Source: an uncultured Bacteroidales bacterium (GTDB lineage Bacteria; Bacteroidota; Bacteroidia; Bacteroidales; Paludibacteraceae). Taken from it: 64,000 nt of DNA. The notes beneath the pieces are model-generated. The model saw only the letters and a list, made by a program, of their open reading frames with translations. It had not been told where the DNA came from and made no database searches. The position numbers were made by a program, and so were the translations under genes. Below, one piece after another: positions 52,268-60,541 of the stretch; the stretch's first letter is position 1; every line of letters begins with the position of its first letter. The stretch lies in contig CADCDS010000013.1 in assembly GCA_902800215.1 (NCBI GenBank), positions 1 through 64,000 of the forward strand, written 5' to 3'.

Positions 52268-53116
52268 ATGAAACACGTATTATCTATTCTCCTTGCCTGT
52301 CTCTGCCTGACAGCTTGCCATAAAACCTCCACTCCTCGTGGAATCCTTTCTAATGACTTGTCCTATTCGCTTATTTGTCCGGATTCTATTCCTACGGATG
52401 AAGTTTATTCGTGGTGGAGTGAATCCGCCAAACAAAGTTGGATAGAGTACGGAAATGAACCGATGGAAGATAGGTGGTTTACATTGCCCGAACCATTAGG
52501 ATTCCGAGGTGCGGATTTTCAACGCTTCTACATCCATTATGATACCGTGTACAAGGTCTCCGATTCAATCTATCACATAGATGGAAGAACGCGCTGTAAA
52601 GACGAAATCTGTACAATCTCCGGCAGTTTGATCGTTGATTCTGTCGTTCCGTATAATGACACGTTATTTAGTGTAGATATTACAGAGTCAGGAACACTCT
52701 ATGCCCATTATACCCTGCAAGCGAACCATAACGACAAGCACATCGCCGATGTAGAGGGAAAGGCGTATTTTTATTACCTTGTTCATAATGACAGTATTTT
52801 CTATGACGCGCTTGATTTGGTAGCGGATGGTTATTGCAACAACCAATATACCGGTAAATGGATATATCTGGACACCCATGATACGCTTACTTGCAATTGG
52901 GGCGATTTCCGTATTCCCGAATCCGATCGCTTAGATGGAGGATGCGGATGCTTTGTTCCTGATAAAGCGTTCTACGATAATGGCTGGAAGACATATATTG
53001 ATTGGCTTGATCATGGCTGGGTAGCCGACCCGGAACATGCTTACTACGACTCTATCTACCAATCTGAAACTGGTGGAAATTTACTTATACGAAATGAGCG
53101 CTTTAAGTTAAACTAA
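52268..53116 (+). CDS. Lipoprotein of unknown function
   Basis: This 282-residue lipoprotein has a signal ending LTAC and a beta-rich mature part with many Asp and Tyr residues (GTLYAHYTLQANHNDKHIADVE). I do not recognise it. It is not clearly homologous to the lipoprotein after copy 1 beyond the signal peptide, though both follow a TonB-C gene by 4 nt. Confidence 0.72.
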   Translation: MKHVLSILLACLCLTACHKTSTPRGILSNDLSYSLICPDSIPTDEVYSWWSESAKQSWIEYGNEPMEDRWFTLPEPLGFRGADFQRFYIHYDTVYKVSDSIYHIDGRTRCKDEICTISGSLIVDSVVPYNDTLFSVDITESGTLYAHYTLQANHNDKHIADVEGKAYFYYLVHNDSIFYDALDLVADGYCNNQYTGKWIYLDTHDTLTCNWGDFRIPESDRLDGGCGCFVPDKAFYDNGWKTYIDWLDHGWVADPEHAYYDSIYQSETGGNLLIRNERFKLN

Positions 53117-53238
53117 TAGACGCATAAGGGTCTTATCGGTATCGCATCGGGGGAATGTCGTATCCCACCCATACCTATAATATATATTTATATATATTAT
53201 CCCGTGATTTTGAAATTTTACCCGTCAAACAACGTAAA

Positions 53239-53589
53239 ATGAACTGCAAAATACACCCGGTTTTATATCATTTTTACCTCCGCCTCAAAGATGTGCTCGG
53301 AGCCGAAATAGTGCATCGTCGAAAACGCACTTCTCGTACAGCCATAGAAGTCATCTTTTATACAGACGATTTCTTGGTCATAACAAGGCATATAAACACC
53401 CTTCCTGAAGCTGAGAAATGCGGCTTCTGGATTATCTGTCGTCCGCAAACGAAACCCGATCGGATGTTCTATAAAAATCATCGCGTCTACCAATTATTCC
53501 TCTCTCCCGTTCATCCCAAGAAACGCCGCGAAATGGTCAAAACCATCACTCCGCTCCATCAACCTGAAGTAGTTGCTATGATTGCCTAA
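53239..53589 (+). CDS. Orphan small ORF (116 aa)
   Basis: ATG 53239 opens a 116-residue frame with CKIHPVLYHFYLRLKDVLG at the start and a basic C-terminal part (HPKKRREMVKTITP). No signal peptide and no recognised family. The reading frame is long for this AT-rich stretch, and the sequence looks protein-like with mixed helix and strand. No promoter of the consensus form precedes it, so coding is uncertain. Confidence 0.4.
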   Translation: MNCKIHPVLYHFYLRLKDVLGAEIVHRRKRTSRTAIEVIFYTDDFLVITRHINTLPEAEKCGFWIICRPQTKPDRMFYKNHRVYQLFLSPVHPKKRREMVKTITPLHQPEVVAMIA

Positions 53590-53674
53590 ACAAGTGTAAA
53601 AATGCAATAAATTTTCATTTTCCTTGCCGGAAACCGTCTTTTTTGTAAAAAATTCGATTTTTTTGCTCAAAAAC

Positions 53675-53690
53675 TTGCCGGTATCGGCAA
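53675..53690. promoter_or_regulatory. Palindrome over the Fic promoter -33 box
   Basis: TTGCCG-GTAT-CGGCAA is a perfect 6-bp inverted repeat whose first three bases are the -33 TTG. A DNA-binding protein here would block the promoter. The Fic product itself has an N-terminal helix-turn-helix-like segment. Confidence 0.5.
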
Positions 53691-53705
53691 AAATTTGTAC
53701 CTTTG
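53675..53705 (+). promoter_or_regulatory. Promoter of the Fic gene
   Basis: TTG (53675-53677), 20 nt, TACCTTTG (53698-53705), then the GCAGCGGATTTT leader. Confidence 0.75.
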
Positions 53706-53735
53706 CAGCGGATTTTGAATCAAAACTTGCCGATA

Positions 53736-54620
53736 ATGGAATATATATCCGTCATACAGTTTGCCGAAAAGTACGGCATTAGCGAACGAACCGCACGAAA
53801 TTATTGTGCGGCAGGGAAGATAGATGGTGCCTTTCTGACTGGCAAAACATGGAATATCCCTGTGGATGCAGAAATAGTCAAAAGTCGAAAGTCGAAAGTC
53901 GAAAATCCATTATTGTTCCGTTTGCGTGAGGAGAAAGAATCTCGTCTCAAGGGCGGTATCTACCATCGTACGCAGATAGATCTGACCTATAACTCCAATC
54001 ATATCGAAGGCAGTAAACTGACCAAAGAACAGACACGCTATATCTTCGAGACCAACACACTGGGTGTCACAACCGAGAACACTTCTGTCGATGATATCAT
54101 GGAGACGATCAACCACTTTCGCTGCATTGATTATGTCATCGACCATGCGACGGATAAGATCACCGAGGCACACATCAAACAACTCCACGCTATCCTCAAA
54201 ACGAACACTTCCGACAGCCGCAAGGATTGGTTTGCCATAGGTGATTATAAACGCCTTGCCAACGAGGTAGGCGAACAAGAAACGGTTGATCCCAAAGACG
54301 TTCATCGAGCCATGAAAGCCCTGCTCTCCGACTATAATACGCTCCGCCAAGTGACGTTCGATGACATACTGGATTTCCATGTGCGTTTCGAGCGTATCCA
54401 TCCTTTCCAAGACGGGAATGGTCGTGTAGGGCGTCTGCTGCTCTTCTGGCAATGTCTGCAAAATGCGCAAGTACCGTTTATCATTACCGACAAACTGCGT
54501 CTCTACTACTATCGCGGCCTGCAAAACTGGGGCGACACCAACGGCTATCTCCGTGATACCTGTCTCACGGCACAAGATCATTATAAAGCCTTATTGGACT
54601 ATTTTAAAGTAAAATATTAA
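53736..54620 (+). CDS. Fic-family protein with N-terminal DNA-binding-like region
   Basis: This 294-residue protein starts at ATG 53736. Residues about 1-45 form a helix-turn-helix-like segment (VIQFAEKYGISERTARNYCAAGKI). The Fic domain follows, with the active-site motif HPFQDGNGRVGRL intact (about residues 226-238). Fic enzymes transfer AMP or related groups to proteins. The inhibitory-helix-type motif is not obvious to me, although YNSNHIEGSKLT before the core is the segment usually seen in Fic/DUF4172-like proteins. No antitoxin gene adjoins. Residues VKSRKSKVENP are encoded by a quasi-repeat (53877-53909). Confidence 0.9.
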   Translation: MEYISVIQFAEKYGISERTARNYCAAGKIDGAFLTGKTWNIPVDAEIVKSRKSKVENPLLFRLREEKESRLKGGIYHRTQIDLTYNSNHIEGSKLTKEQTRYIFETNTLGVTTENTSVDDIMETINHFRCIDYVIDHATDKITEAHIKQLHAILKTNTSDSRKDWFAIGDYKRLANEVGEQETVDPKDVHRAMKALLSDYNTLRQVTFDDILDFHVRFERIHPFQDGNGRVGRLLLFWQCLQNAQVPFIITDKLRLYYYRGLQNWGDTNGYLRDTCLTAQDHYKALLDYFKVKY

Positions 54621-54626
54621 GTCGAT

Positions 54627-55847
54627 ATGCCTGAAATAGTTCTGCATTACATATGGGAACGGTGTCTGTGGGCGGGAATGGAGCAGCAGACCACCGACGG
54701 ACGGAAGGTGGAAATCCTTTCCGTAGGAACGCATAACCGCGATGCAGGTCCCGATTACAGTTCGGCACGGGTGAAGATCGGTGACCGGGAATGGGTAGGA
54801 AACATCGAGATTCATGTGTGCTCTTCCGATTGGCAGAGACACCGCCATCATATCGACAAGGCCTATGACAATGTGATCCTGCATGTGGTTCGTACCGCCG
54901 ATAAACCCATCTATAACTCCAAAGGCGAGTTGGTACCACAATGCGAACTCAATTATCCCTCCGACAAGGACTATCTGACTGCCCTCTTTACCGAAGCGCA
55001 ACAGATGGACAGTGCCATCCGCCGAATCGGCTGTGCAGAGCACTTGATCCATGATCCCAAACTGTTATCCGACGGTTGGCGTAAGACCTTATTGTGCAAG
55101 CGACTGGAATGCAAGAAAGCCTCCATTGACCGTCTGTTGGAGATCACAAAAGGCAGTTGGGAACATGCGTTATATATCTCGTTAGCGCGTAACTTCGGTT
55201 TTCACACGAATAGTGTGCCCTTCGAACAGTTAGCCATCAACACACCCCTTTCGTACCTGCAGAAACATCGCAATAATCTCTTCCAACTCACCGCCTTACT
55301 GATGGGCCAAGCAGGACTTATTGAAGACACCAATTTGGCCAAAGAGTACGAGTTTCTACGCACTAAGTTCGGCTTAACTCCCATGGACGGAAGTATCTGG
55401 AAACAAGCGCGTTTACGTCCGCAGAACAGTCCCAAATTACGTATCCAGCAGTTTGCACAACTCTTATACCAATCGGAGAACCTATTAAGCAAGATACTCG
55501 ATACCGATGACCTGAAGGAATTAGAGGCTTTGTTTGCCGTCGAAACGATGGGCAAATCGAGTATCGATATCCTGCTGATCAACACGGTCATTCCTTATAA
55601 ATACGCTTATGCTTTGCACCGACAAGATAGCGCCAAAGCAGAACAGATCATGGGACTGATGGATCATATTACGCCGGAGAACAACACGGTGATTCGTCAA
55701 TGGAAAGTATTAGGTCAAGCGGTGCATAATGCCGCCGACACGCAAGCCTTACTGCACTTGTACCAAAACTACTGCCAGCACGAGAATTGCATCAACTGCG
55801 AGGTGGGATTTAAGATTTTTGAAAATAAACAACTCACATTATTTTAA
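54627..55847 (+). CDS. DUF2851 family protein
   Basis: This 406-residue protein matches DUF2851 by LHYIWERCLWAG at the start, RDAGPDYSSARVKIGDREWVGNIEIHVCSSDW, and the C-terminal NCINCEVGF. Function is unknown; it is a core gene of many Bacteroidota. The D...E-x-H arrangement in the N-terminal part is reminiscent of nucleases, which I cannot confirm. It marks the right edge of the accessory island. Confidence 0.88.
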   Translation: MPEIVLHYIWERCLWAGMEQQTTDGRKVEILSVGTHNRDAGPDYSSARVKIGDREWVGNIEIHVCSSDWQRHRHHIDKAYDNVILHVVRTADKPIYNSKGELVPQCELNYPSDKDYLTALFTEAQQMDSAIRRIGCAEHLIHDPKLLSDGWRKTLLCKRLECKKASIDRLLEITKGSWEHALYISLARNFGFHTNSVPFEQLAINTPLSYLQKHRNNLFQLTALLMGQAGLIEDTNLAKEYEFLRTKFGLTPMDGSIWKQARLRPQNSPKLRIQQFAQLLYQSENLLSKILDTDDLKELEALFAVETMGKSSIDILLINTVIPYKYAYALHRQDSAKAEQIMGLMDHITPENNTVIRQWKVLGQAVHNAADTQALLHLYQNYCQHENCINCEVGFKIFENKQLTLF

Positions 55848-55849
55848 AA

Positions 55850-56725
55850 ATGCAGTTTGAGATTATACAACCGATAGAGGCGTTGAGGCCGTATATCACA
55901 CGGTATGTGTTTGTGCGGGCAGACGGGTCGACGGATACCATGCGACCACCGGAGGATGATCCGCATTTCGTGAACGGGAAGCATGTTCAGACCTTGCTGC
56001 CGAACTACGGAAGTCTGATCTTCATGCGGAACGTAAAGGTGGACATGAACGGTACGGAGTCCGACGGACTGACGTTATTGGGTGCGTACCAAAAAGCGAT
56101 TGGTCTGACGACCCTGAACGGCTGGTTTGAAGGGATGCTGTTGGACTTCGAGCCGGGAGGCATGCATGCGTTGTTAGGGATTGAGTTGCAGCAGTTGGAG
56201 GGTCAGGTGTTGACGGCGAAGGAGTACGGCGATGTGGGGTTGATGACGCTGGACGGCATCTTCAAGCAGAACGAAAAAGCGGAAGAGATAGCGGGACTGA
56301 TGGATGCGTTCTTCTTAGGTCACCTGCCACATAAAGAGGACATGAACTACACGCGCATGAAAAAGGTGATCGCAGCGTGCGATGCGGCGAAAGGCAATAT
56401 CAGTGCAGCGGATATGGCGAGTGTGGCATGTCTGGGTGAAAGGCAGTTTTTGCGCGTGTTCAAACAGTACGTCGGTATGGCACCGAAAGCGTTTATCCGG
56501 TTGAGGCGGTTCCACAAGACGATACAAGACTTAAGGGTTACGGGTGAAAGGTTACGGGTGACGGGTGACGGAAAGATCGATCTGATGGGGATTGTGCTGG
56601 AACACGGGTACTATGATCTGAGTCATGCGGCGTTGGAGTTTCAGCAGATGGGATGCGTGAGTCCGAGTCACTTTAGGATGCTTGGGATACCGTTGAGTGA
56701 GGATTTTTCGGTCTTTTTTGCCTAA
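55850..56725 (+). CDS. AraC-family transcriptional regulator
   Basis: This 291-residue protein has an N-terminal sensing domain of the DUF6597-like kind (QPIEALRPYITRYVFVRAD) and a C-terminal AraC double helix-turn-helix (ISAADMASVACLGERQFLRVFKQYVGMAPKAFIRLRRF). The linker before the second helix-turn-helix (DLRVTGERLRVTGDGK) is encoded by a quasi-repeat at 56531-56571, an unusual place for an insertion because it lies inside the DNA-binding unit. Its targets are unknown; the next two genes are candidates. Confidence 0.88.
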   Translation: MQFEIIQPIEALRPYITRYVFVRADGSTDTMRPPEDDPHFVNGKHVQTLLPNYGSLIFMRNVKVDMNGTESDGLTLLGAYQKAIGLTTLNGWFEGMLLDFEPGGMHALLGIELQQLEGQVLTAKEYGDVGLMTLDGIFKQNEKAEEIAGLMDAFFLGHLPHKEDMNYTRMKKVIAACDAAKGNISAADMASVACLGERQFLRVFKQYVGMAPKAFIRLRRFHKTIQDLRVTGERLRVTGDGKIDLMGIVLEHGYYDLSHAALEFQQMGCVSPSHFRMLGIPLSEDFSVFFA

Positions 56726-56784
56726 AAAAAGGCTGTTTGGATACGAATGTCCGATTTTTCATATGCCATGTGGGCAAAAAGCAG

Positions 56785-56792
56785 TACTTTTG
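56785..56792 (+). promoter_or_regulatory. -7 box (TACTTTTG) before the lipoprotein-receptor pair
   Basis: TACTTTTG preceded by CAAAAAGCAG, as in other promoters here, but the triplet 20 nt upstream is TAT and not TTG. It may need an activator such as the adjacent AraC protein. Confidence 0.5.
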
Positions 56793-56817
56793 CACCGAAT
56801 TTCAAAAAGGAATGGTT

Positions 56818-57312
56818 ATGAAAAGTATGAAGACATTAGCCATCATGGTACTGGGAGTGGTACTGATGGGATTGACAAGTTGTAGTAATGAACCGAGTAT
56901 AAAGACCGTTTCGGGTATGTACAACTACAAGATGGCGGGTTCGGCACGCGTGTACTACGCATCGACGGGTGAAACGCAACAGGTGCGCATGAATACGGAG
57001 ACGGGAACGATGACGATCGTACGGACGGATGAAGAGGATCAGGTGAAGATCACGATGAGTGCTGACAACGGAGACTTGTACGCCATGACAGGTGTGCTGA
57101 CGCACGACACGATTTTCTTCGAACCTGTCAGCCGCGACATCTATGTAGACGAAGTGCAGGAGATGTTCCGCTGCCAGATGAACGGTGAAGGGCAACTGCT
57201 CAGTGACGGTTCTGTCAGCGCACGGATCTACATCACAGGTCGGGCACATGAGGAAGAGAACATCAATTTGACGGCAACAGAGATACAACTGTATGCCACA
57301 AAAATAAAATAA
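56818..57312 (+). CDS. Small lipoprotein, DUF4840-like
   Basis: This 164-residue lipoprotein has a signal ending LTSC. The mature part is a small beta-type domain (VSGMYNYKMAGSARVYYASTG) of the kind seen in Bacteroidota calycin-like lipoproteins; family placement is tentative. Starts ATG 56812 and 56818 are both possible. It lies 1 nt upstream of the beta-barrel receptor gene. Confidence 0.7.
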   Translation: MKSMKTLAIMVLGVVLMGLTSCSNEPSIKTVSGMYNYKMAGSARVYYASTGETQQVRMNTETGTMTIVRTDEEDQVKITMSADNGDLYAMTGVLTHDTIFFEPVSRDIYVDEVQEMFRCQMNGEGQLLSDGSVSARIYITGRAHEEENINLTATEIQLYATKIK

Positions 57313-57313
57313 A

Positions 57314-59788
57314 ATGAAAAAGATTGGTTTGGTAACTTTGGCTCTGCTGGCGTTCGGATGGCTGTCCGCGTCAGCTGAGACCATTAAAGGAAATGTAATC
57401 GACGCGAATGGCGAAGCGATGCCGTTCGTGACGATTTCTGTTTTGACACAAGACTCCACCTTGATCACCGGTGCAATCACCGATGATAACGGTAATTATG
57501 CCGTTGAGGTGCAAAATGCAAAGGATCTAATCATTCAGGCATCCTATGTGGGTTATGTGACGGCGTTCGGCGGACCGGATTTCGTGTTGCGCGAAGAGAC
57601 GGAAAAGTTAGCGGAAGTGGAGGTCAAAGCGAAGAAACCGCTGATAGAGCGGCAGATGGATAAGTTAGTAGTGAACGTGAGTGCAAGTCCCTTATCGGCC
57701 GGCAGTAACGGAAACGATATCTTACGTCGTGCGCCGGGTGTGCGGATTGACAAAGACGGGAATATCACGGTGAACGGAAAGAGTGTGGAGGTGTACGTGG
57801 ACGGTAAACCGTCGTACTTGAGCGGTCAGCAGCTGAAGGCGATGTTAGACGGAACGGACGGCAACACGATCGAGAAGATAGAGATCATCTCGAACCCGAG
57901 TGCCAAATACGATGCATCGGGTTCCGGCGGAATCATCAACATCAAGACGAAACGGAACATGATGCAGGGTCTGAACGGTATGTTGAGTGCCGGGTATGGA
58001 GGTATGTATTTCGGCGACATCAAACGATGGTTGAACATGGATATGGTGTCGCTCAATCTAAACTACCGCGGAGAGAAGACCTATACCTTCGGTCAGTTGA
58101 CGCAGGTGTACGCAGAGAACGATGTGGATTTTACCACGTACCGCAAGACGCCGATGACGGAAGGCTTGTCAAAATCGGGATACGACATCGGTTTTCAGTA
58201 CTACATGGTGAAGGTGGGTAACGACTGGTATATCGACAAGAAGAACACCTTGGGATTCATCTTGCAGGTACCGTACATGAAGATGAATCAGAACAGCGAT
58301 GCGGAGCGGAATGAGGCATGGACGTACGATGTTGCGACGGGAGACACGGCACGGAGTATCTCGGTCACACAGACGCATTATAAGGCACCGCAGCACACGG
58401 CGAACCTGAACTACACGCATATTTTTGACGAGGAGTTGGATCGGGAGTTGACGGTGAACGTCGATTTTAACCGCTACAACAACCAGTCTGCAAACATGCA
58501 GAAGACGAACTACATAGGGGATAAGTTGCAACAGTTGGATATCAACAGCAAGCAGGTAGCGGATATCTATAGTGCGAAACTCGACTTCCAAACCAAGTTC
58601 TGGCAGACGGGTTTGTTGGAATGCGGTGTAAAATATGCATTGTCTTCGACGGATAACCAGATGACGACGGACTCGACGGTGAATGAGACGCTGATCAGCA
58701 GTACCCCTTCGAATTTCTTATACCAGGAACATGTCGCTGCGGCGTATATATCGGCCGGAAAGCAGTTCGGTGAACACTGGTCCGTTAAATTAGGTCTGCG
58801 CGGTGAATACACGTTCAGTCACGGCGACTGGAAGAGTGCGGACAGCGTGACGAACAAGAGTTATTTCGATCCTTTCCCGACAGCGTATATCGGTTACACG
58901 AGTAGTCCGTTAGGTAAGATTGGTCAGCCGATCAGCGTGAGTGCCAGTTACACACGGCGTATCAAACGGCCGAACTACTGGATGCTGAATCCGTTTAGGC
59001 AGTACACCGATGCGTACAGTTATCAGGAAGGAAACACGGAGTTGAAACCCGAATACAACAACGACGTGGAGATCAATTTCAGTTGGACGCAGTACCTGAA
59101 CATGACGTTTAACTTCGGTCACACGCAGGATATGTTCTCCCAACCAGCGACGATCCTGCCGGACGGAATGGGGTACGTGAAATGGAAAAATTTCGGTACC
59201 TGCACGACGCACGGTATCAATGTGTCGCTGACGGAGTTGCCGTTGGTACCCAAGTACGCGTCGATGCCGGACGGTACGCGTATGATGCAGGGAGCATGGT
59301 TGGCATTGACGGTGAACGGCGGATGGATGCATTTTATTAACAAGTCCTATGAGAAAGATGTAGCCGGTAAACCGGTGTATGAGAACCGGAACCATTACGG
59401 TCATGTAGGCGGTACTTTATCGGCGTACTTACCGAAGGACTGGACGATGACGTTGGATGCCAACTGGTCAAGTCCGATGACGACGGGTTATGACCGGGAC
59501 GGCGGCATGTATTTCATGAATTTCGGTGTACGGAAGATGATCATGAGTAAGGGTCTGATCCTGAATCTGAACGTACAGGATCTGGCACGGAGTATGAGTT
59601 TCGAGACCCATAACGAGGGCATGCAAGAGGGGTATGCAAGTTGGTACAAGAACACCGTGCGGAGTCAGAAAGTGATGCTGAGCGTGACCTGGATGTTCGG
59701 TCAATATCAGCAACACCAGCAACGGAAAGTGGGTGATATGGATGAGTTAGACCGCTTAGGAGGAGGCGGAGGTGTGAAGACCAATTAG
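57314..59788 (+). CDS. TonB-dependent receptor-like outer-membrane beta-barrel protein
   Basis: This 824-residue protein has a signal peptide, an N-terminal carboxypeptidase-regulatory-like domain (IKGNVIDANGEAMPFVTISV, about residues 24-105), a plug domain (DKLVVNVSASPLSAGSNGNDILRRAPGV, about 115-210) and a C-terminal OMP_b-brl_3-type barrel. It probably imports an unknown ligand with TonB energy. No SusD partner is adjacent. It ends in a glycine run (GGGGGVKTN) and overlaps the convergent esterase gene by 33 nt. Confidence 0.9.
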   Translation: MKKIGLVTLALLAFGWLSASAETIKGNVIDANGEAMPFVTISVLTQDSTLITGAITDDNGNYAVEVQNAKDLIIQASYVGYVTAFGGPDFVLREETEKLAEVEVKAKKPLIERQMDKLVVNVSASPLSAGSNGNDILRRAPGVRIDKDGNITVNGKSVEVYVDGKPSYLSGQQLKAMLDGTDGNTIEKIEIISNPSAKYDASGSGGIINIKTKRNMMQGLNGMLSAGYGGMYFGDIKRWLNMDMVSLNLNYRGEKTYTFGQLTQVYAENDVDFTTYRKTPMTEGLSKSGYDIGFQYYMVKVGNDWYIDKKNTLGFILQVPYMKMNQNSDAERNEAWTYDVATGDTARSISVTQTHYKAPQHTANLNYTHIFDEELDRELTVNVDFNRYNNQSANMQKTNYIGDKLQQLDINSKQVADIYSAKLDFQTKFWQTGLLECGVKYALSSTDNQMTTDSTVNETLISSTPSNFLYQEHVAAAYISAGKQFGEHWSVKLGLRGEYTFSHGDWKSADSVTNKSYFDPFPTAYIGYTSSPLGKIGQPISVSASYTRRIKRPNYWMLNPFRQYTDAYSYQEGNTELKPEYNNDVEINFSWTQYLNMTFNFGHTQDMFSQPATILPDGMGYVKWKNFGTCTTHGINVSLTELPLVPKYASMPDGTRMMQGAWLALTVNGGWMHFINKSYEKDVAGKPVYENRNHYGHVGGTLSAYLPKDWTMTLDANWSSPMTTGYDRDGGMYFMNFGVRKMIMSKGLILNLNVQDLARSMSFETHNEGMQEGYASWYKNTVRSQKVMLSVTWMFGQYQQHQQRKVGDMDELDRLGGGGGVKTN

Positions 59789-60541
59789 GAATTGTCTTAA
59801 GCACTGTTGCCACATAGTCCAGTTATGCTTCCCATGCAGTTCGATGAACGTGTGTGGGAAGTTGTTTTTTAGCATGCGTTTATGAAACCTCTTTCCATTC
59901 GGTTTTAAAAAATCCTGCTTACCGATATAGATGGAGTAATGGAGGTTGGAGTCTTTGGGCAGTTGGGCCTTATAGAGAACGGGAGAGAAGAGACCTACTT
60001 CATGGATACGATCGGGCCGGTAGTTAGCGATGTTCGCAGCGATGCGTGCACCGTCACTCAGACCGGCAACAGCACAGGTGGTAGGGTGGTAGAGGCTGTC
60101 GATGCTGTCGATGAGGAGACTAACCGACTTCTCGATCTGATGCTCATGACTCATGAAGGGATAGCGGATGACGGACTTCCACAGTTTCTTATGACACGGT
60201 CGCTCTTTGATCACCCACCGGTTACAATCGGGCATGACGAGGATCATGGGTTCGCATAGACCAGCCGCTATCATCTCCTCCAATATCTCTGCGGCGTGAC
60301 CTAGTTCCGTCCATGATCCTTCGTACCCGTTGATGCCGTGAATAAGGTAAAGCACCTTCATCCCTTCACCATTAACCATTCGCCTTTCGCCATTAGGAAT
60401 ATAGATATCGACCCGGCGAGAGATGTTCTCGTCGGGACAATACCAGGATGAATGGATGATTTCAGGCGGTGTGCTTGTAGGTTCGGATGCGCTTACTATC
60501 AGTGGAAGCAGCGACAGGAGTAGGAAGAAGAACTGTCTCAT
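59756..60541 (-). CDS. Secreted esterase (alpha/beta hydrolase, CE1-like)
   Basis: This 261-residue protein has a signal peptide (MRQFFFLLLSLLPLIVSAS) and an esterase D-like hydrolase domain: YLIHGINGYEGSW (oxyanion loop), the nucleophile elbow GLSDGA, and the late His in HGKHNWTMW. Members of this group remove acyl or feruloyl groups from polysaccharides. A quasi-repeat at 60362-60398 encodes NGERRMVNGEG in a loop before the first core strand. Its start lies 80 nt inside the end of the upstream glycosyltransferase gene. Confidence 0.86.
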   Translation of the reverse strand: MRQFFFLLLSLLPLIVSASEPTSTPPEIIHSSWYCPDENISRRVDIYIPNGERRMVNGEGMKVLYLIHGINGYEGSWTELGHAAEILEEMIAAGLCEPMILVMPDCNRWVIKERPCHKKLWKSVIRYPFMSHEHQIEKSVSLLIDSIDSLYHPTTCAVAGLSDGARIAANIANYRPDRIHEVGLFSPVLYKAQLPKDSNLHYSIYIGKQDFLKPNGKRFHKRMLKNNFPHTFIELHGKHNWTMWQQCLRQFLIGLHTSASS

